Source of the DNA: Planctomycetota bacterium
GTDB lineage: Bacteria; Planctomycetota; Planctomycetia; Planctomycetales; Planctomycetaceae
Assembly: GCA_014584345.1 (NCBI GenBank)
Contig: JACTNB010000015.1
Location: 1 to 58,931 of the forward strand
Reading direction: 5' to 3'
DNA: 58,931 nt
Shown piece after piece: positions 11,949-21,427 of the stretch. Positions within the stretch are counted from its first letter, which is position 1. Each line of letters opens with the position of its first letter. A program made the translations under genes and the position numbers. Below the pieces are notes generated by a model. The model searched no databases. It was not told the DNA's origin and was given only the letters and a program-made list of their open reading frames with translations.

Positions 11949-12917
11949 TCAGACGGGGGCGGCTCGCAGCGGGTCTTGGGGGTGAAACAGCAATGTGGAC
12001 TCGGCCATGAGGAAAGCCGTTCCCGTGATCAGGGGAATGATCTCTCCGTGGATCATTTCCGCAGTGGCGGTGAAGAGTCCCCCCGTTATGCTTTCCTGAC
12101 GCCACGGTTCTCCCGGGCCGAGTTTCCCCTCGGCAATCAGGCAGGCCACCTTGGCGCTAGTGCCAGTTCCGCAGGGAGAACGGTCGTAGGCTTTCCCGGG
12201 ACAGAGCACGAAGTTTCGGCCATGATTGTGAGGATCTTCCGGGGGGCCTGTCAGTTCGATATGGTCAATTTCCGCCCCATCGGCTCCTGTAATTCCCTGT
12301 TCACGCAGGGCCAGTCGAATCTGCCAGGCGGAGGCGGTCAGGCTATCCACGTGTTCGAGTTTCAAGGGATGCCCGGCATGTTCCGCGATAAAAAACCAGT
12401 TCCCTCCCCAGGCAACATCCCCCCGCACCGTGCCTAGCCCGGGCACGTCGCAACGGACGTTCCGCCGATGGCGGTAGCTGGGCACATTCTGAATGGTCAC
12501 CCGGTGATTGTCGTGGTATTCGAAACCGACTTGTCCGACGGGAGTTTCCAAACGATGTCTGCCAGGTGTAATTCGTCCCAGGTGAGCCAGGGTGACTGCC
12601 AGGCCAATGGTGCCGTGCCCGCACATGCCCAGCAGGCCGACATTGTTAAAGAAGATCACCCCAGCCACACATGCGGTGTCTGTTGGTTCAACAAGCAGAG
12701 CCCCCACGAGATAATCGGCCCCTCGCGGTTCACACACGATCGCGGAGCGGTAATGGTCGAACCGTTCCCGGAACAGACGCGCCCGCTCTGGCAGGGGGCC
12801 ATTCCCCAGCGGAGGGCCTCCGGCCACCACCACACGCGTCGGTTCGCCACTGGTGTGCGAGTCGATGACACGAATTTCAGTGGGAAGCGTGTCGCCTGTA
12901 TAGGCATCTACAACCAT
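11949..12917 (-). CDS. 4-hydroxyproline 2-epimerase / proline racemase family
   Basis: 322 residues. Both catalytic cysteines of the racemase/epimerase class are present: MCGHGT (Cys99, with His101) and DRSPCGTGTSAK (Asp245, Cys249). Retaining Cys at both sites argues against the dehydratase subgroup, where one is Thr. Family members invert C2 of trans-4-hydroxy-L-proline or of proline through a two-base mechanism in the cytosol. The GHG rather than GHA context and full length favour the hydroxyproline epimerase group, but substrate cannot be settled from sequence. No other hydroxyproline catabolic gene is adjacent. It converges with the kinase gene 81 bases away. Confidence 0.88.
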   Translation of the reverse strand: MVVDAYTGDTLPTEIRVIDSHTSGEPTRVVVAGGPPLGNGPLPERARLFRERFDHYRSAIVCEPRGADYLVGALLVEPTDTACVAGVIFFNNVGLLGMCGHGTIGLAVTLAHLGRITPGRHRLETPVGQVGFEYHDNHRVTIQNVPSYRHRRNVRCDVPGLGTVRGDVAWGGNWFFIAEHAGHPLKLEHVDSLTASAWQIRLALREQGITGADGAEIDHIELTGPPEDPHNHGRNFVLCPGKAYDRSPCGTGTSAKVACLIAEGKLGPGEPWRQESITGGLFTATAEMIHGEIIPLITGTAFLMAESTLLFHPQDPLRAAPV

Positions 12918-13233
12918 GTCTTGTGCTCCGTTTCGGGAGAATCTATATGCGCACGTGCATTTGTGATCACTAACTGGTCATTCCTGGGATGCGTGACCGC
13001 GAGCAGGTTCACGAATCTTCCAGTGGACGGTTTGTGGAATCAAGCCCGAAGGTATTAAAGGTCTCATCAGACAGGCGCAGGGAAATTTTGTCTAAGTGAG
13101 TTGACCTGCGTGGAGAAAAATGTCATCTTTACCCCTTACCGTTTGCGTTGCCGAGGGGCAGGGGTTTCCTGGTCCGTAACGGCAACGAAGTGTTGTTGGA
13201 TCCATGCTACCTAGTACTTCAGTCTGATTGCTC
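12918..13233. other. divergent intergenic region
   Basis: 316 bases between the epimerase (minus) and rpsN (plus) starts. Both promoters must lie here. I see no small gene, strong hairpin or convincing -35/-10 pair. Confidence 0.4.
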
Positions 13234-13503
13234 ATGGCCTCGAAATCAAAAATTGAAAAACAGAAGCGGAATCGCCGCCTCATCGATAAATTTGCGGCAA
13301 AACGCAAAGCCTTGAAGGAAGCGGGGGACTATGCGGCCCTGGCGAAACTTCCTCGTAGCTCCAGCCCCACGCGTCTGCGCCGGATCTGCCAGTTGACCGG
13401 CCGTTCGCGTGGGAACTTCCGCAAGTTCCAGATTTCTCGTATCATGTTGCGAGATATGGCGTTGGATGGTTTGATTCCCGGCATGAAAAAAGCCAGTTGG
13501 TAA
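13234..13503 (+). CDS. rpsN: 30S ribosomal protein S14 (zinc-free type)
   Basis: 89 residues from ATG 13234. The C-terminal signature RRICQLTGRSRGNFRKFQ and the ending MKKASW are characteristic of S14. The CxxC zinc pairs of the short zinc-ribbon type are absent, so this is the longer zinc-independent form. It binds 16S rRNA in the head of the small subunit. It stands alone rather than in the S10/spc operon, as expected for a separately located S14 gene. A strong terminator follows 68 bases downstream. Confidence 0.93.
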   Translation: MASKSKIEKQKRNRRLIDKFAAKRKALKEAGDYAALAKLPRSSSPTRLRRICQLTGRSRGNFRKFQISRIMLRDMALDGLIPGMKKASW

Positions 13504-13571
13504 TCAGACCGCGATGTCTCGATCAGCCGGGCGTCGCGAGCAGCGGGAACAACGAAACGTCATGTAAACAG

Positions 13572-13596
13572 GCACCCTGAATTCAGGGTGCTTTTT
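13572..13596 (+). terminator. Rho-independent terminator after rpsN
   Basis: The perfect palindrome GCACCCTGAATTCAGGGTGC is followed directly by TTTTT on the plus strand. The left arm also contains the stop codon of the convergent HhH gene, so the hairpin is partly coding for the opposite strand. Confidence 0.85.
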
Positions 13597-14173
13597 GCTG
13601 CGCAGCGCCCGAATTCCCTACGGTCAGGTGGGGTTTCAGCTTTTCCAGGGTTTTGGGGCCGATTCCATTGACCCGTCTTAGTGCGTCGACGGTTTGAAAA
13701 GGGCCATTCGCTTCCCGATCGGCAACGATTTTTTTCCCTAGTACCTCGCCGATCCCCTCCAGCAGCGCTAATTCGATCCAGTTTGCGGTATTGAGATCGA
13801 GCATATAGACGTAGTGTTGCGCTGGCTGACGCTCGATTTCAACTTCCTGTCGGCCCCAACGCGACCGTTCCAGCCAGTGAAAGCCACTCCAGCCCAGGAG
13901 CAGCAGGCAGACCAAGGCAATGACCCACTGATCTGAAATGCGCAGCCAGGCGTCCGGTTCGGGCTCGTCTGCTTCTGCCGTTGATGGTCCTGTCCCTTCC
14001 GCCGCATGGAGCAGGGGGGAGGGTTTCCTCGACGGATCGGGTTCGGATGCGGTCTCCTCGCGCTGGGCGATGGGATCCTCTGGCCTGGGAGCTTGCGGGG
14101 TGGAATCAGGGGCTGGCATCACAATAGCCACTAAAGCAAGGCCGATGGGCGGGAGTGAACTGCTGCTCTCCAC
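13583..14173 (-). CDS. membrane-anchored ComEA-like helix-hairpin-helix protein
   Basis: 196 residues from GTG 14173. An acidic, Pro-rich N-terminal region (1-100) precedes one transmembrane helix (about 104-122). A ComEA-type domain follows: LDLNTANWIELALLEGIG, then GPFQTVDALRRVNGIG (two helix-hairpin-helix motifs, about 148-190). In competence systems this domain binds incoming double-stranded DNA outside the cytoplasmic membrane. No comEC or other competence gene is nearby, though a Tad pilus locus starts 2 kb away. The long disordered N-terminus before the helix is unusual, and topology should be checked: an internal ATG at 14119 would shorten it by 18 residues. Confidence 0.75.
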   Translation of the reverse strand: MESSSSLPPIGLALVAIVMPAPDSTPQAPRPEDPIAQREETASEPDPSRKPSPLLHAAEGTGPSTAEADEPEPDAWLRISDQWVIALVCLLLLGWSGFHWLERSRWGRQEVEIERQPAQHYVYMLDLNTANWIELALLEGIGEVLGKKIVADREANGPFQTVDALRRVNGIGPKTLEKLKPHLTVGNSGAAQQKAP

Positions 14174-14291
14174 TTGAAGTTATCCATCCCGCGCGACAGA
14201 ATCAATGATCACCCCCGCGAATCATGCTTCAAACTCATGGGGCAAGCAGGGGTAGTTTGTTCTCTCGGTTTCGAAATCAGGCGTTTTGCGG

Positions 14292-15938
<1,647 letters not shown>

Positions 15939-16306
15939 CGTATCTTCCGGGAAAGACCTGGCGATGTGCCAGAGTCCGGGATGTGTCCCGGCCTGCTTGA
16001 ATGGTGAGTTATAGAGACGTGCCGTTGTCTCGTGGGTTGTTTGTGGCACGAGTTGGACGCGGGAGGACAACGGCCCGGGATTCCGGCGTTGCCTTGGGAC
16101 AACATTGGCTGCCGGCTTTAGAAAAAAACTAAAAAATCGCGAAAAATAAATTTGCCCATTGCGAAAGCTGACCTAGGTTTTAACTGTCTCGGACAAAGCA
16201 TCTCTGAATGAGAAATTAGAGAGACGTTTTTCCAATGGGTGTCACTCGCGAGTCGCCAAAGGCAGCGAGATATAATGTCAGGTTTACAGAATAAAGGGGA
16301 ACTCGG
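15939..16306 (+). other. leader region upstream of the Flp pilin gene
   Basis: 368 bases. The left two thirds show nothing recognisable. An A-rich run from about 16120 to 16160 and a TATAAT at 16271 suggest that transcription of the pilin gene starts here, giving a short leader with AAAGGGGA as ribosome site. Confidence 0.4.
16271..16276 (+). promoter_or_regulatory. candidate -10 box of the Flp pilin gene
   Basis: An exact TATAAT lies 30 bases before the pilin ATG in an AT-rich stretch. No good -35 hexamer is found 16-18 bases upstream and there is no extended -10 TG, so an activator may be needed, or the match may be chance. Confidence 0.4.
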
Positions 16307-16480
16307 ATGAAAAATTTCATCGCCAATGTGAAGCACTTCATCACTTGTGAAGATGGACCGACGGCTGTTGAATACGCCGTGATGCTGGCTCTGATCGTCG
16401 TGGTCTGTCTGACCGCCATTCGTGCCATCGGTACGAACGCCAACACTCAGTTCGGTGTGGTTCGCGACGCCTTGACCTAA
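16307..16480 (+). CDS. flp: Flp-type Tad pilin
   Basis: 57 residues. The short basic leader ends in EDG and is followed by PTAVEYAVMLALIVVV, the Flp pilin pattern: cleavage by prepilin peptidase after Gly17 with Glu at +5 (the Glu-Tyr pair), then one hydrophobic helix that packs into the pilus core. AAAGGGGA lies six bases before ATG 16307. A strong terminator follows at once, which would let the pilin be made in excess over the assembly genes downstream. The prepilin peptidase gene lies 0.6 kb further on. Confidence 0.9.
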   Translation: MKNFIANVKHFITCEDGPTAVEYAVMLALIVVVCLTAIRAIGTNANTQFGVVRDALT

Positions 16481-16517
16481 TCCTGGCGTGTGCGGCTCTG
16501 TCGGCGGCTTGAATTTC

Positions 16518-16554
16518 AAAGACCACTTCGAAGCGATTCGGAGTGGTCTTTTTT
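16518..16554 (+). terminator. Rho-independent terminator after the pilin gene
   Basis: The arms AAGACCACTTCGAA and TTCGGAGTGGTCTT pair around a GCGA loop with one G-U pair, and the right arm runs into TTTTTT. Its place just after the pilin gene separates high pilin transcription from the rest of the Tad locus. Confidence 0.88.
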
Positions 16555-16686
16555 AGGTCACGAGGGCCTTGGGAAATGGAGCGTTTGCTGGCCCGGCAAT
16601 GGTCGGGGCCGGCCGATATCCCGCGACGGTTGTGGTTGACCGCGGGCTTTGGAGTTTCAGTCAATTAGGGATTCAGGAGAGGTGTC

Positions 16687-16791
16687 ATGTTCCCATTCTG
16701 GTGCGACAGCGCGTTGAACATTCTGTTTCAGGTGATACCGATGATCGTGGGGACCATCGGCTTCTGGTTGTCGGGCGTGTTGCGTGGTTGA
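16687..16791 (+). CDS. 34-residue hydrophobic membrane peptide in the Tad locus
   Basis: ATG 16687 follows a strong GGAGAGG ribosome site at ideal spacing and opens a 34-codon frame. The product begins MFPFWCDSALNI, continues as one hydrophobic helix (VIPMIVGTIGFWLSGV) and ends LRG. It lacks the Gly-x4-Glu processing site of a Flp pilin. It sits between the pilin terminator and the prepilin peptidase gene. I know of no family; a small structural or regulatory membrane peptide of the pilus is inference. It was too short for standard ORF cut-offs. Confidence 0.55.
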   Translation: MFPFWCDSALNILFQVIPMIVGTIGFWLSGVLRG

Positions 16792-17036
16792 AAGGATGCG
16801 CGGCGTGCTGGCGTGTCCGTCAAGGAACCACTTCAGCAGCGGACTTGTTGCCTTTTGGCAACATTTTCCCGAAATTTTCCGCGCGGCGGCAATTCCCGAA
16901 CTACGTTGAAAGTAGCGGTCCATGTTTCGAGGGAGCAGTGAGTAATGCTGCTCCGCGGAAATGGCAGGGCCGATCGGAATGTCAACTACGACGCTCAACG
17001 ACGAAAACCCCTCATTCAATATGGAAGGCATTTGAA

Positions 17037-17585
17037 ATGGATTGGCAATTTCTCCTGGAAAACTGGCATGTGAAACTGGTTGCCGTGATTCTGATTGTCG
17101 CCGCCTGGATCGACGGGAAGGAATTGCGGGTACCCAACTGGATTACGTTTCCGATGATCTTCAGCGGCCTGATCTACTGTAGTGTCATGAACGGCTGGAT
17201 CGGGTTGGGTGAAGGCTTGTGGGGTATGACCGTTGGCTTGCTCACCTTGCTGCCGTTGTATGCAGTCGGAGGCATGGGGGCTGGCGATGTGAAGCTGATG
17301 GCCGGCATCGGTGCCTGGCTGGGAGCAATTGTCACCTGGAATGCCTTCTGTGTTTCCGTGGTGGTGGGGGCCATCATGGCTATCCTGATGGTGTTGAGCC
17401 GGCGGAGCTGGGATAAGCACTATACGAATTTCCTGATGATTCTCATGGAATTCATGACCATCAAGAAACCAGCGGAACTGTACCGCATTGCCGCGGAACG
17501 CAAGCCCAACATGCTGTTGCTGCCATATGGGATTCCCATCTGTATCGGGTCGATTGCCTATTTCTTCTACGCCGGCATGATCTGA
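17037..17585 (+). CDS. cpaA: A24 prepilin peptidase (CpaA/TadV)
   Basis: 182 residues, about six transmembrane helices. The two active-site aspartates of the A24 family are visible: AAWIDGKE (Asp26) and GMGAGDVKLM (Asp84). It cleaves the leader of Flp and TadE-like prepilins in the inner membrane. The short size without an N-methylation domain is typical of Tad-type peptidases. ATG 17037 is chosen for GGAAGG eight bases upstream and because it gives the first helix correctly. A four-codon frame (MEGI, 17021-17035) ends one base before this start and could couple translation. Confidence 0.9.
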   Translation: MDWQFLLENWHVKLVAVILIVAAWIDGKELRVPNWITFPMIFSGLIYCSVMNGWIGLGEGLWGMTVGLLTLLPLYAVGGMGAGDVKLMAGIGAWLGAIVTWNAFCVSVVVGAIMAILMVLSRRSWDKHYTNFLMILMEFMTIKKPAELYRIAAERKPNMLLLPYGIPICIGSIAYFFYAGMI

Positions 17586-17839
17586 TCGAGAGGCGAAAAC
17601 CGAGAGGCTGAGCAGGAGACGAGGTTCTGCTCCATGTGAGGCTGGTAAAAGTGGGGGATTAAGGGGCTTGGCGAGTGATTCCGGCCCCCTCATTCCAATC
17701 GTTACGTCCGTCATAAGCTGAAGAGTTTAACAACTGCCTGCCGATGAAGTGAGACAGCGGACGTTGCGCCGCGAACCACCTCGGCACGTACCGACTCCAC
17801 GAGCGAGTCACCTAACGTCAGGTTGCACGAGGTGTCATC

Positions 17840-19075
17840 ATGAAAATGAAAACGGTTCTAGTGCTGGCTTTTGCGGTCGGCAGTGGCTTGATTGCGATGA
17901 TGGGTGTTCAGCAGATGGTCTCCCGGCAAAGTAACCTGGATCAGAATAAGACGATCAACGTTCTGGTCGCGAAGGTGGATATTGCGCCGGGGGTTCTGTT
18001 GAGCGATACCAATGCGGAGTTCCGAGAACTACCCGTCCAGGGAATTCCCAATGACGCGGTACGCGAGAAATCCGAATACCATGATCGCGGCTTGCGGGTG
18101 CCCGTGATGGCAGGCGATATCATACGCATGACGAAGTTAGGGGACCGGGGAGAAATCGCTGCCTCGGCGAGCATTCCCGCGGGAATGCGTACGGTCTCGA
18201 TTCAGGTGAACGATACAAAAACACACAGCGGCTTGTTGCAACCGGGAGATCGCGTGGACCTGCAGGTCACGTATGAAGTCCGTTCTCCGGATGGGTTCCG
18301 GCAAACGAAGACCGCGATTTTTCTGGAATACATCGAAGTATTCGCGGCAGACTCGTTCCGGAACATGGAAGGGGGAGAATCGAAGGAGATCAAGGCCAAG
18401 AATATCACGCTGCTGGTGACTCCCAAGCAGGCTAATTACATTGCCCTGGCCAATACCAAGGGGAACTTGGCGCCGATTATGCGGAGTAAAACCGATACGC
18501 AGCTGACCTATCCCGAAGGACTGGATGAAACCGTTCTGGTGGAACTGGAAACGGGCTTGGCGTACGACAGTGCCGCGCAGAATGCCCAGAAACTGGTGGC
18601 GGAACAAAGCGAAGTCAAAGCCCGCGAGGTGGCCCCCTCGCAAGCCTTGAAGGATTTTCTGGATCAGGGAATCGCCCGGAAACAGCCGGAGCCTACCCCC
18701 GAGTTACCTCCCCCAGGCTGGACGATTACGATTTACGCGGGTGACGATGTCATTACGCAGGAGGTCGCCCTGACCAGTGAAGGAGATGCGGGGAGCCGGA
18801 ATCCACGCACGACGACCACACTCCTGAAGCCCTCTCCGGGGACGCGCGGCACGAAGCCGACCCCTGCGTCGGGCGAGTCTTCGGAAAGCAGGCCGGATGC
18901 GAACAGCGACAAACAGGAAAAATCGGTAACGAATTCGTTGCAGGAACTGATGAACAAATTGATGTCCGGCAAGCCGCTGGTGGAATCGGTCGAGGAAGAA
19001 CCGGTGGACGACCAGGAAGACGAGGAACCGAATGCGGGCAGGTTTCCGGAACGAGAGTTGTTGCCATCCATCTAG
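17840..19075 (+). CDS. cpaB: Flp pilus assembly protein CpaB/RcpC
   Basis: 411 residues. One N-terminal membrane helix (about 5-25) is followed by an SAF-like domain (INVLVAKVDIAPGVLL, about 38-105) and the RcpC/CpaB domain with PAGMRTVSIQV, HSGLLQPGDRVDL and LLVTPKQANYIALA. The last 130 residues are low-complexity, rich in Pro, Thr, Ser and Glu. CpaB is periplasmic and works with the secretin in Tad pili, though its exact task is unsettled. It lies between the peptidase and secretin genes in the usual cpaABC order. Confidence 0.92.
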   Translation: MKMKTVLVLAFAVGSGLIAMMGVQQMVSRQSNLDQNKTINVLVAKVDIAPGVLLSDTNAEFRELPVQGIPNDAVREKSEYHDRGLRVPVMAGDIIRMTKLGDRGEIAASASIPAGMRTVSIQVNDTKTHSGLLQPGDRVDLQVTYEVRSPDGFRQTKTAIFLEYIEVFAADSFRNMEGGESKEIKAKNITLLVTPKQANYIALANTKGNLAPIMRSKTDTQLTYPEGLDETVLVELETGLAYDSAAQNAQKLVAEQSEVKAREVAPSQALKDFLDQGIARKQPEPTPELPPPGWTITIYAGDDVITQEVALTSEGDAGSRNPRTTTTLLKPSPGTRGTKPTPASGESSESRPDANSDKQEKSVTNSLQELMNKLMSGKPLVESVEEEPVDDQEDEEPNAGRFPERELLPSI

Positions 19076-19110
19076 TGTCGGTTCAGAGGAAGAGTCAGGT
19101 TGAATTTGGT

Positions 19111-19156
19111 GTGCCGCTGGCTTTGCCAGTGTGGGGGCTGGCGGAGCCAGAGGCAC
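19111..19156. repeat. imperfect inverted repeat between cpaB and cpaC
   Basis: Arms at 19111-19129 and 19138-19156 pair at 16 of 19 positions around an 8-base loop. There is no U-run. The GTGCC-CTGGC-GCCAG pattern resembles short dispersed repeats I associate with planctomycete intergenic DNA, but copy number cannot be counted here. A second, smaller palindrome CATCA-A-TGATG lies near 19190. Confidence 0.5.
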
Positions 19157-19328
19157 GTTTCCCCTTTGATGTAATAAGATTAGTGTGCATCAATGATGTG
19201 CATTAATAACGAGAAAGGGACAGCCCAGGGATATCAACCAGGCCAGTCCAGTGTTCTCGTGAGAGTAATTTTCGGATTTGCGGCAGAGACCGCCCGCCAA
19301 TTCCTTCTCGTGAAAGCGGAGTGCAAGG

Positions 19329-21356
19329 ATGCAACCGTTGAGAGTGACGATTAACGACCCTTCGCCTTGCACCCGGGCTGCTGGCCTGCCGCTGGCCGTA
19401 TGCCGTGGCGTGCCCGGCCTGTGGACGCTGCGCCTGCTTGCCCTGCTACTGGTGGGATTTTCCGTGACAGGCAAGACCTGGGGACAGGCAAATTTCCCTC
19501 CCGTGACGCAGGGTGAAATCTATCATGTGGTATCCAGTCGCAATGAGTTATCCCTGACGGAGCGTTTTTCCCGCGTCATCGAACTGGAGAAGCGGATCAC
19601 GCGGGTTGATGGATTCGATCCCGCGATCTTGACGGTTTCCGCCCTGTCGCCCCATCGGATTCGCGTGCAGGCCGTCTCCGCGGGCGTGACAACCCTGGTG
19701 CTCGTGGATGAATTCGACAAGCCCTATACGATCGAGGTGTTTATCGAAGGGGATGTGCGTTATTTGCAGTCGTACATCAACCGCTTCTTTCCCGATTCCT
19801 CCGTAAACGCGGTAAAGGTGAAGGATAGCGTGGTGTTGCGGGGCGTGGTGGCGGATCCGGCGCATATTTCGCAGATCACCGAAGTGGCGGAACAGTTCTT
19901 TCCCAAGGTGATCAATCACATGCAGTTCGGGGCCGCCAACCAGGTTCGGTTGCAGGTTCGCATCATGGAGGCGCAGCGTTCTCGGATTCGGCAACTGGGT
20001 TTCAACTGGTCTCTGTTGAACAACAATGGGTATATTTCCAGTAACCCGGGTGGACTGGCGGCGCCGGCATCGGCGGGGCTGGTTCCCGGAACCTTGCCCA
20101 CGCTTGATTATGGGGGATCGGCGCTGTCGGATTCTTCGATCAGTTTTGGGCTGGTCAATTCCAATTCGGTATTTCGTGGCTTTCTCGATGCCCTGAAGAA
20201 GGAGGGGTTGCTGCGTATTCTGGTGGAAACCTCCGTGGTGGCCGATAGTGGCCGACCGGCTTCGCTGCTCTCGGGCGGGGAATTTCCCATTCTGGTGCCA
20301 CAGGCGCTCGGTACGCTGTCCGTGGAATGGCGGGAATTCGGCGTAAAGCTGGAAGCCGTGCCGATTGTGCTGGGACAAGGGCAGGTGATTCTCGAGATTG
20401 CACCGGAATTCAGTGAACGCGATTTCGCGAATGCCGCCACGTTGAATAACACCACGATACCGGCCATTACCACTCGCCGCGCAAACACCCAGGTGCGGAT
20501 GAAATTTGGCCAGACGCTGATGATCGGTGGCTTGATTGCGACTCGTTACACGGCGGAAACGAACAAGGTGCCGATTCTGGGAGAGTTGCCTGGCATCGGC
20601 GCGGCCTTTCGACGCGTGAAGTACGACGAAAACGAAACCGAACTGATTATTCTCGTGACGCCGGAATATGTCGCGCCCCTCGATCCTCACCAGGTGCCGG
20701 ATGGCGGACCGGGACGCTTCAGTGATGTTCCGACGGATCGCGAGTTGTACTGGCAAGGGCTGATCGAAGTTCCCAACTACGGCGGCCCCATGCCTCCCGG
20801 AGCTTCTCACGAGGATCTGTTGCACGGACAGCCGCTTGGAGACTTCGACGTGCTGCCAGTGCCTCCCCAACCCCCTGCATTCAATCAACCACCACGATCC
20901 CTGACGCCACCAGGCATGCCTGAAGAAGGGCCCATGCCCTATGTGCCCAAGGAACCGGCCCCCTTGCAAGCTCCGGGATTGCGTCCCGAGATTCCGATGC
21001 AGGTTCCCTTGGAATCCAGACCCTCGGGAATACCTCCGGAAGTCCCCGGTGTCGTCCCACCCTTGGATGCATCCAGCCTTCCTCTGTTGCCCGGGCCCGC
21101 GCGTCGGATGCCGACCAATTCGACTTCCGCCGTCAACGAGGCCGGGCATTGGCAGCGGAGTTCTGGTCGCGTCGAGTTAAGTTCGGGGCAGGCAATGGCA
21201 ATTCCCAGTGAGATTCCTGCCGTGCCAGCTCAGGCGGCGGGACCGGGTGAGCGACAAATCGAACTGGAGGACTTCGCATCGGACCCCCCCGCGTTGATTG
21301 GTCCGGCACCACGGAAGGTGGAAGCAGCAACGACACTCGAGGCTCCCATGCCCTGA
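19329..21356 (+). CDS. cpaC: Tad pilus secretin CpaC/RcpA
   Basis: 675 residues. A long signal peptide ends near TWGQA (about residue 54). The BON/pilus-secretin N-domains follow (ILTVSALSPHRIRVQAV; SVVLRGVVADPAHIS) and then the secretin core with VRLQVRIMEAQR, PILVPQ, VEWREFGVKLEAVP and TLMIGGLI, ending LIILVTPEYVAPLDP near residue 450. This forms the outer-membrane ring through which the Flp pilus passes. The last 220 residues are very rich in Pro and Gly and have no secretin homology; they may reach through the periplasm or outside. Confidence 0.93.
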   Translation: MQPLRVTINDPSPCTRAAGLPLAVCRGVPGLWTLRLLALLLVGFSVTGKTWGQANFPPVTQGEIYHVVSSRNELSLTERFSRVIELEKRITRVDGFDPAILTVSALSPHRIRVQAVSAGVTTLVLVDEFDKPYTIEVFIEGDVRYLQSYINRFFPDSSVNAVKVKDSVVLRGVVADPAHISQITEVAEQFFPKVINHMQFGAANQVRLQVRIMEAQRSRIRQLGFNWSLLNNNGYISSNPGGLAAPASAGLVPGTLPTLDYGGSALSDSSISFGLVNSNSVFRGFLDALKKEGLLRILVETSVVADSGRPASLLSGGEFPILVPQALGTLSVEWREFGVKLEAVPIVLGQGQVILEIAPEFSERDFANAATLNNTTIPAITTRRANTQVRMKFGQTLMIGGLIATRYTAETNKVPILGELPGIGAAFRRVKYDENETELIILVTPEYVAPLDPHQVPDGGPGRFSDVPTDRELYWQGLIEVPNYGGPMPPGASHEDLLHGQPLGDFDVLPVPPQPPAFNQPPRSLTPPGMPEEGPMPYVPKEPAPLQAPGLRPEIPMQVPLESRPSGIPPEVPGVVPPLDASSLPLLPGPARRMPTNSTSAVNEAGHWQRSSGRVELSSGQAMAIPSEIPAVPAQAAGPGERQIELEDFASDPPALIGPAPRKVEAATTLEAPMP

Positions 21357-21427
21357 GACAGGTCGACGGGTACCCACGGGCGAAACACGATACATCACAG
21401 TTCTGAAGTTTTTAGGAGTATGCGACA

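Noticed and set aside
16569..17585. 338-codon version of the prepilin peptidase
   Set aside because: The added N-terminus covers the 34-residue peptide gene and intergenic DNA and lacks homology; ATG 17037 gives the normal family length.
19548..21149. 533-codon open frame on the minus strand
   Set aside because: It lies opposite the secretin core and has no recognisable motif or ribosome site.
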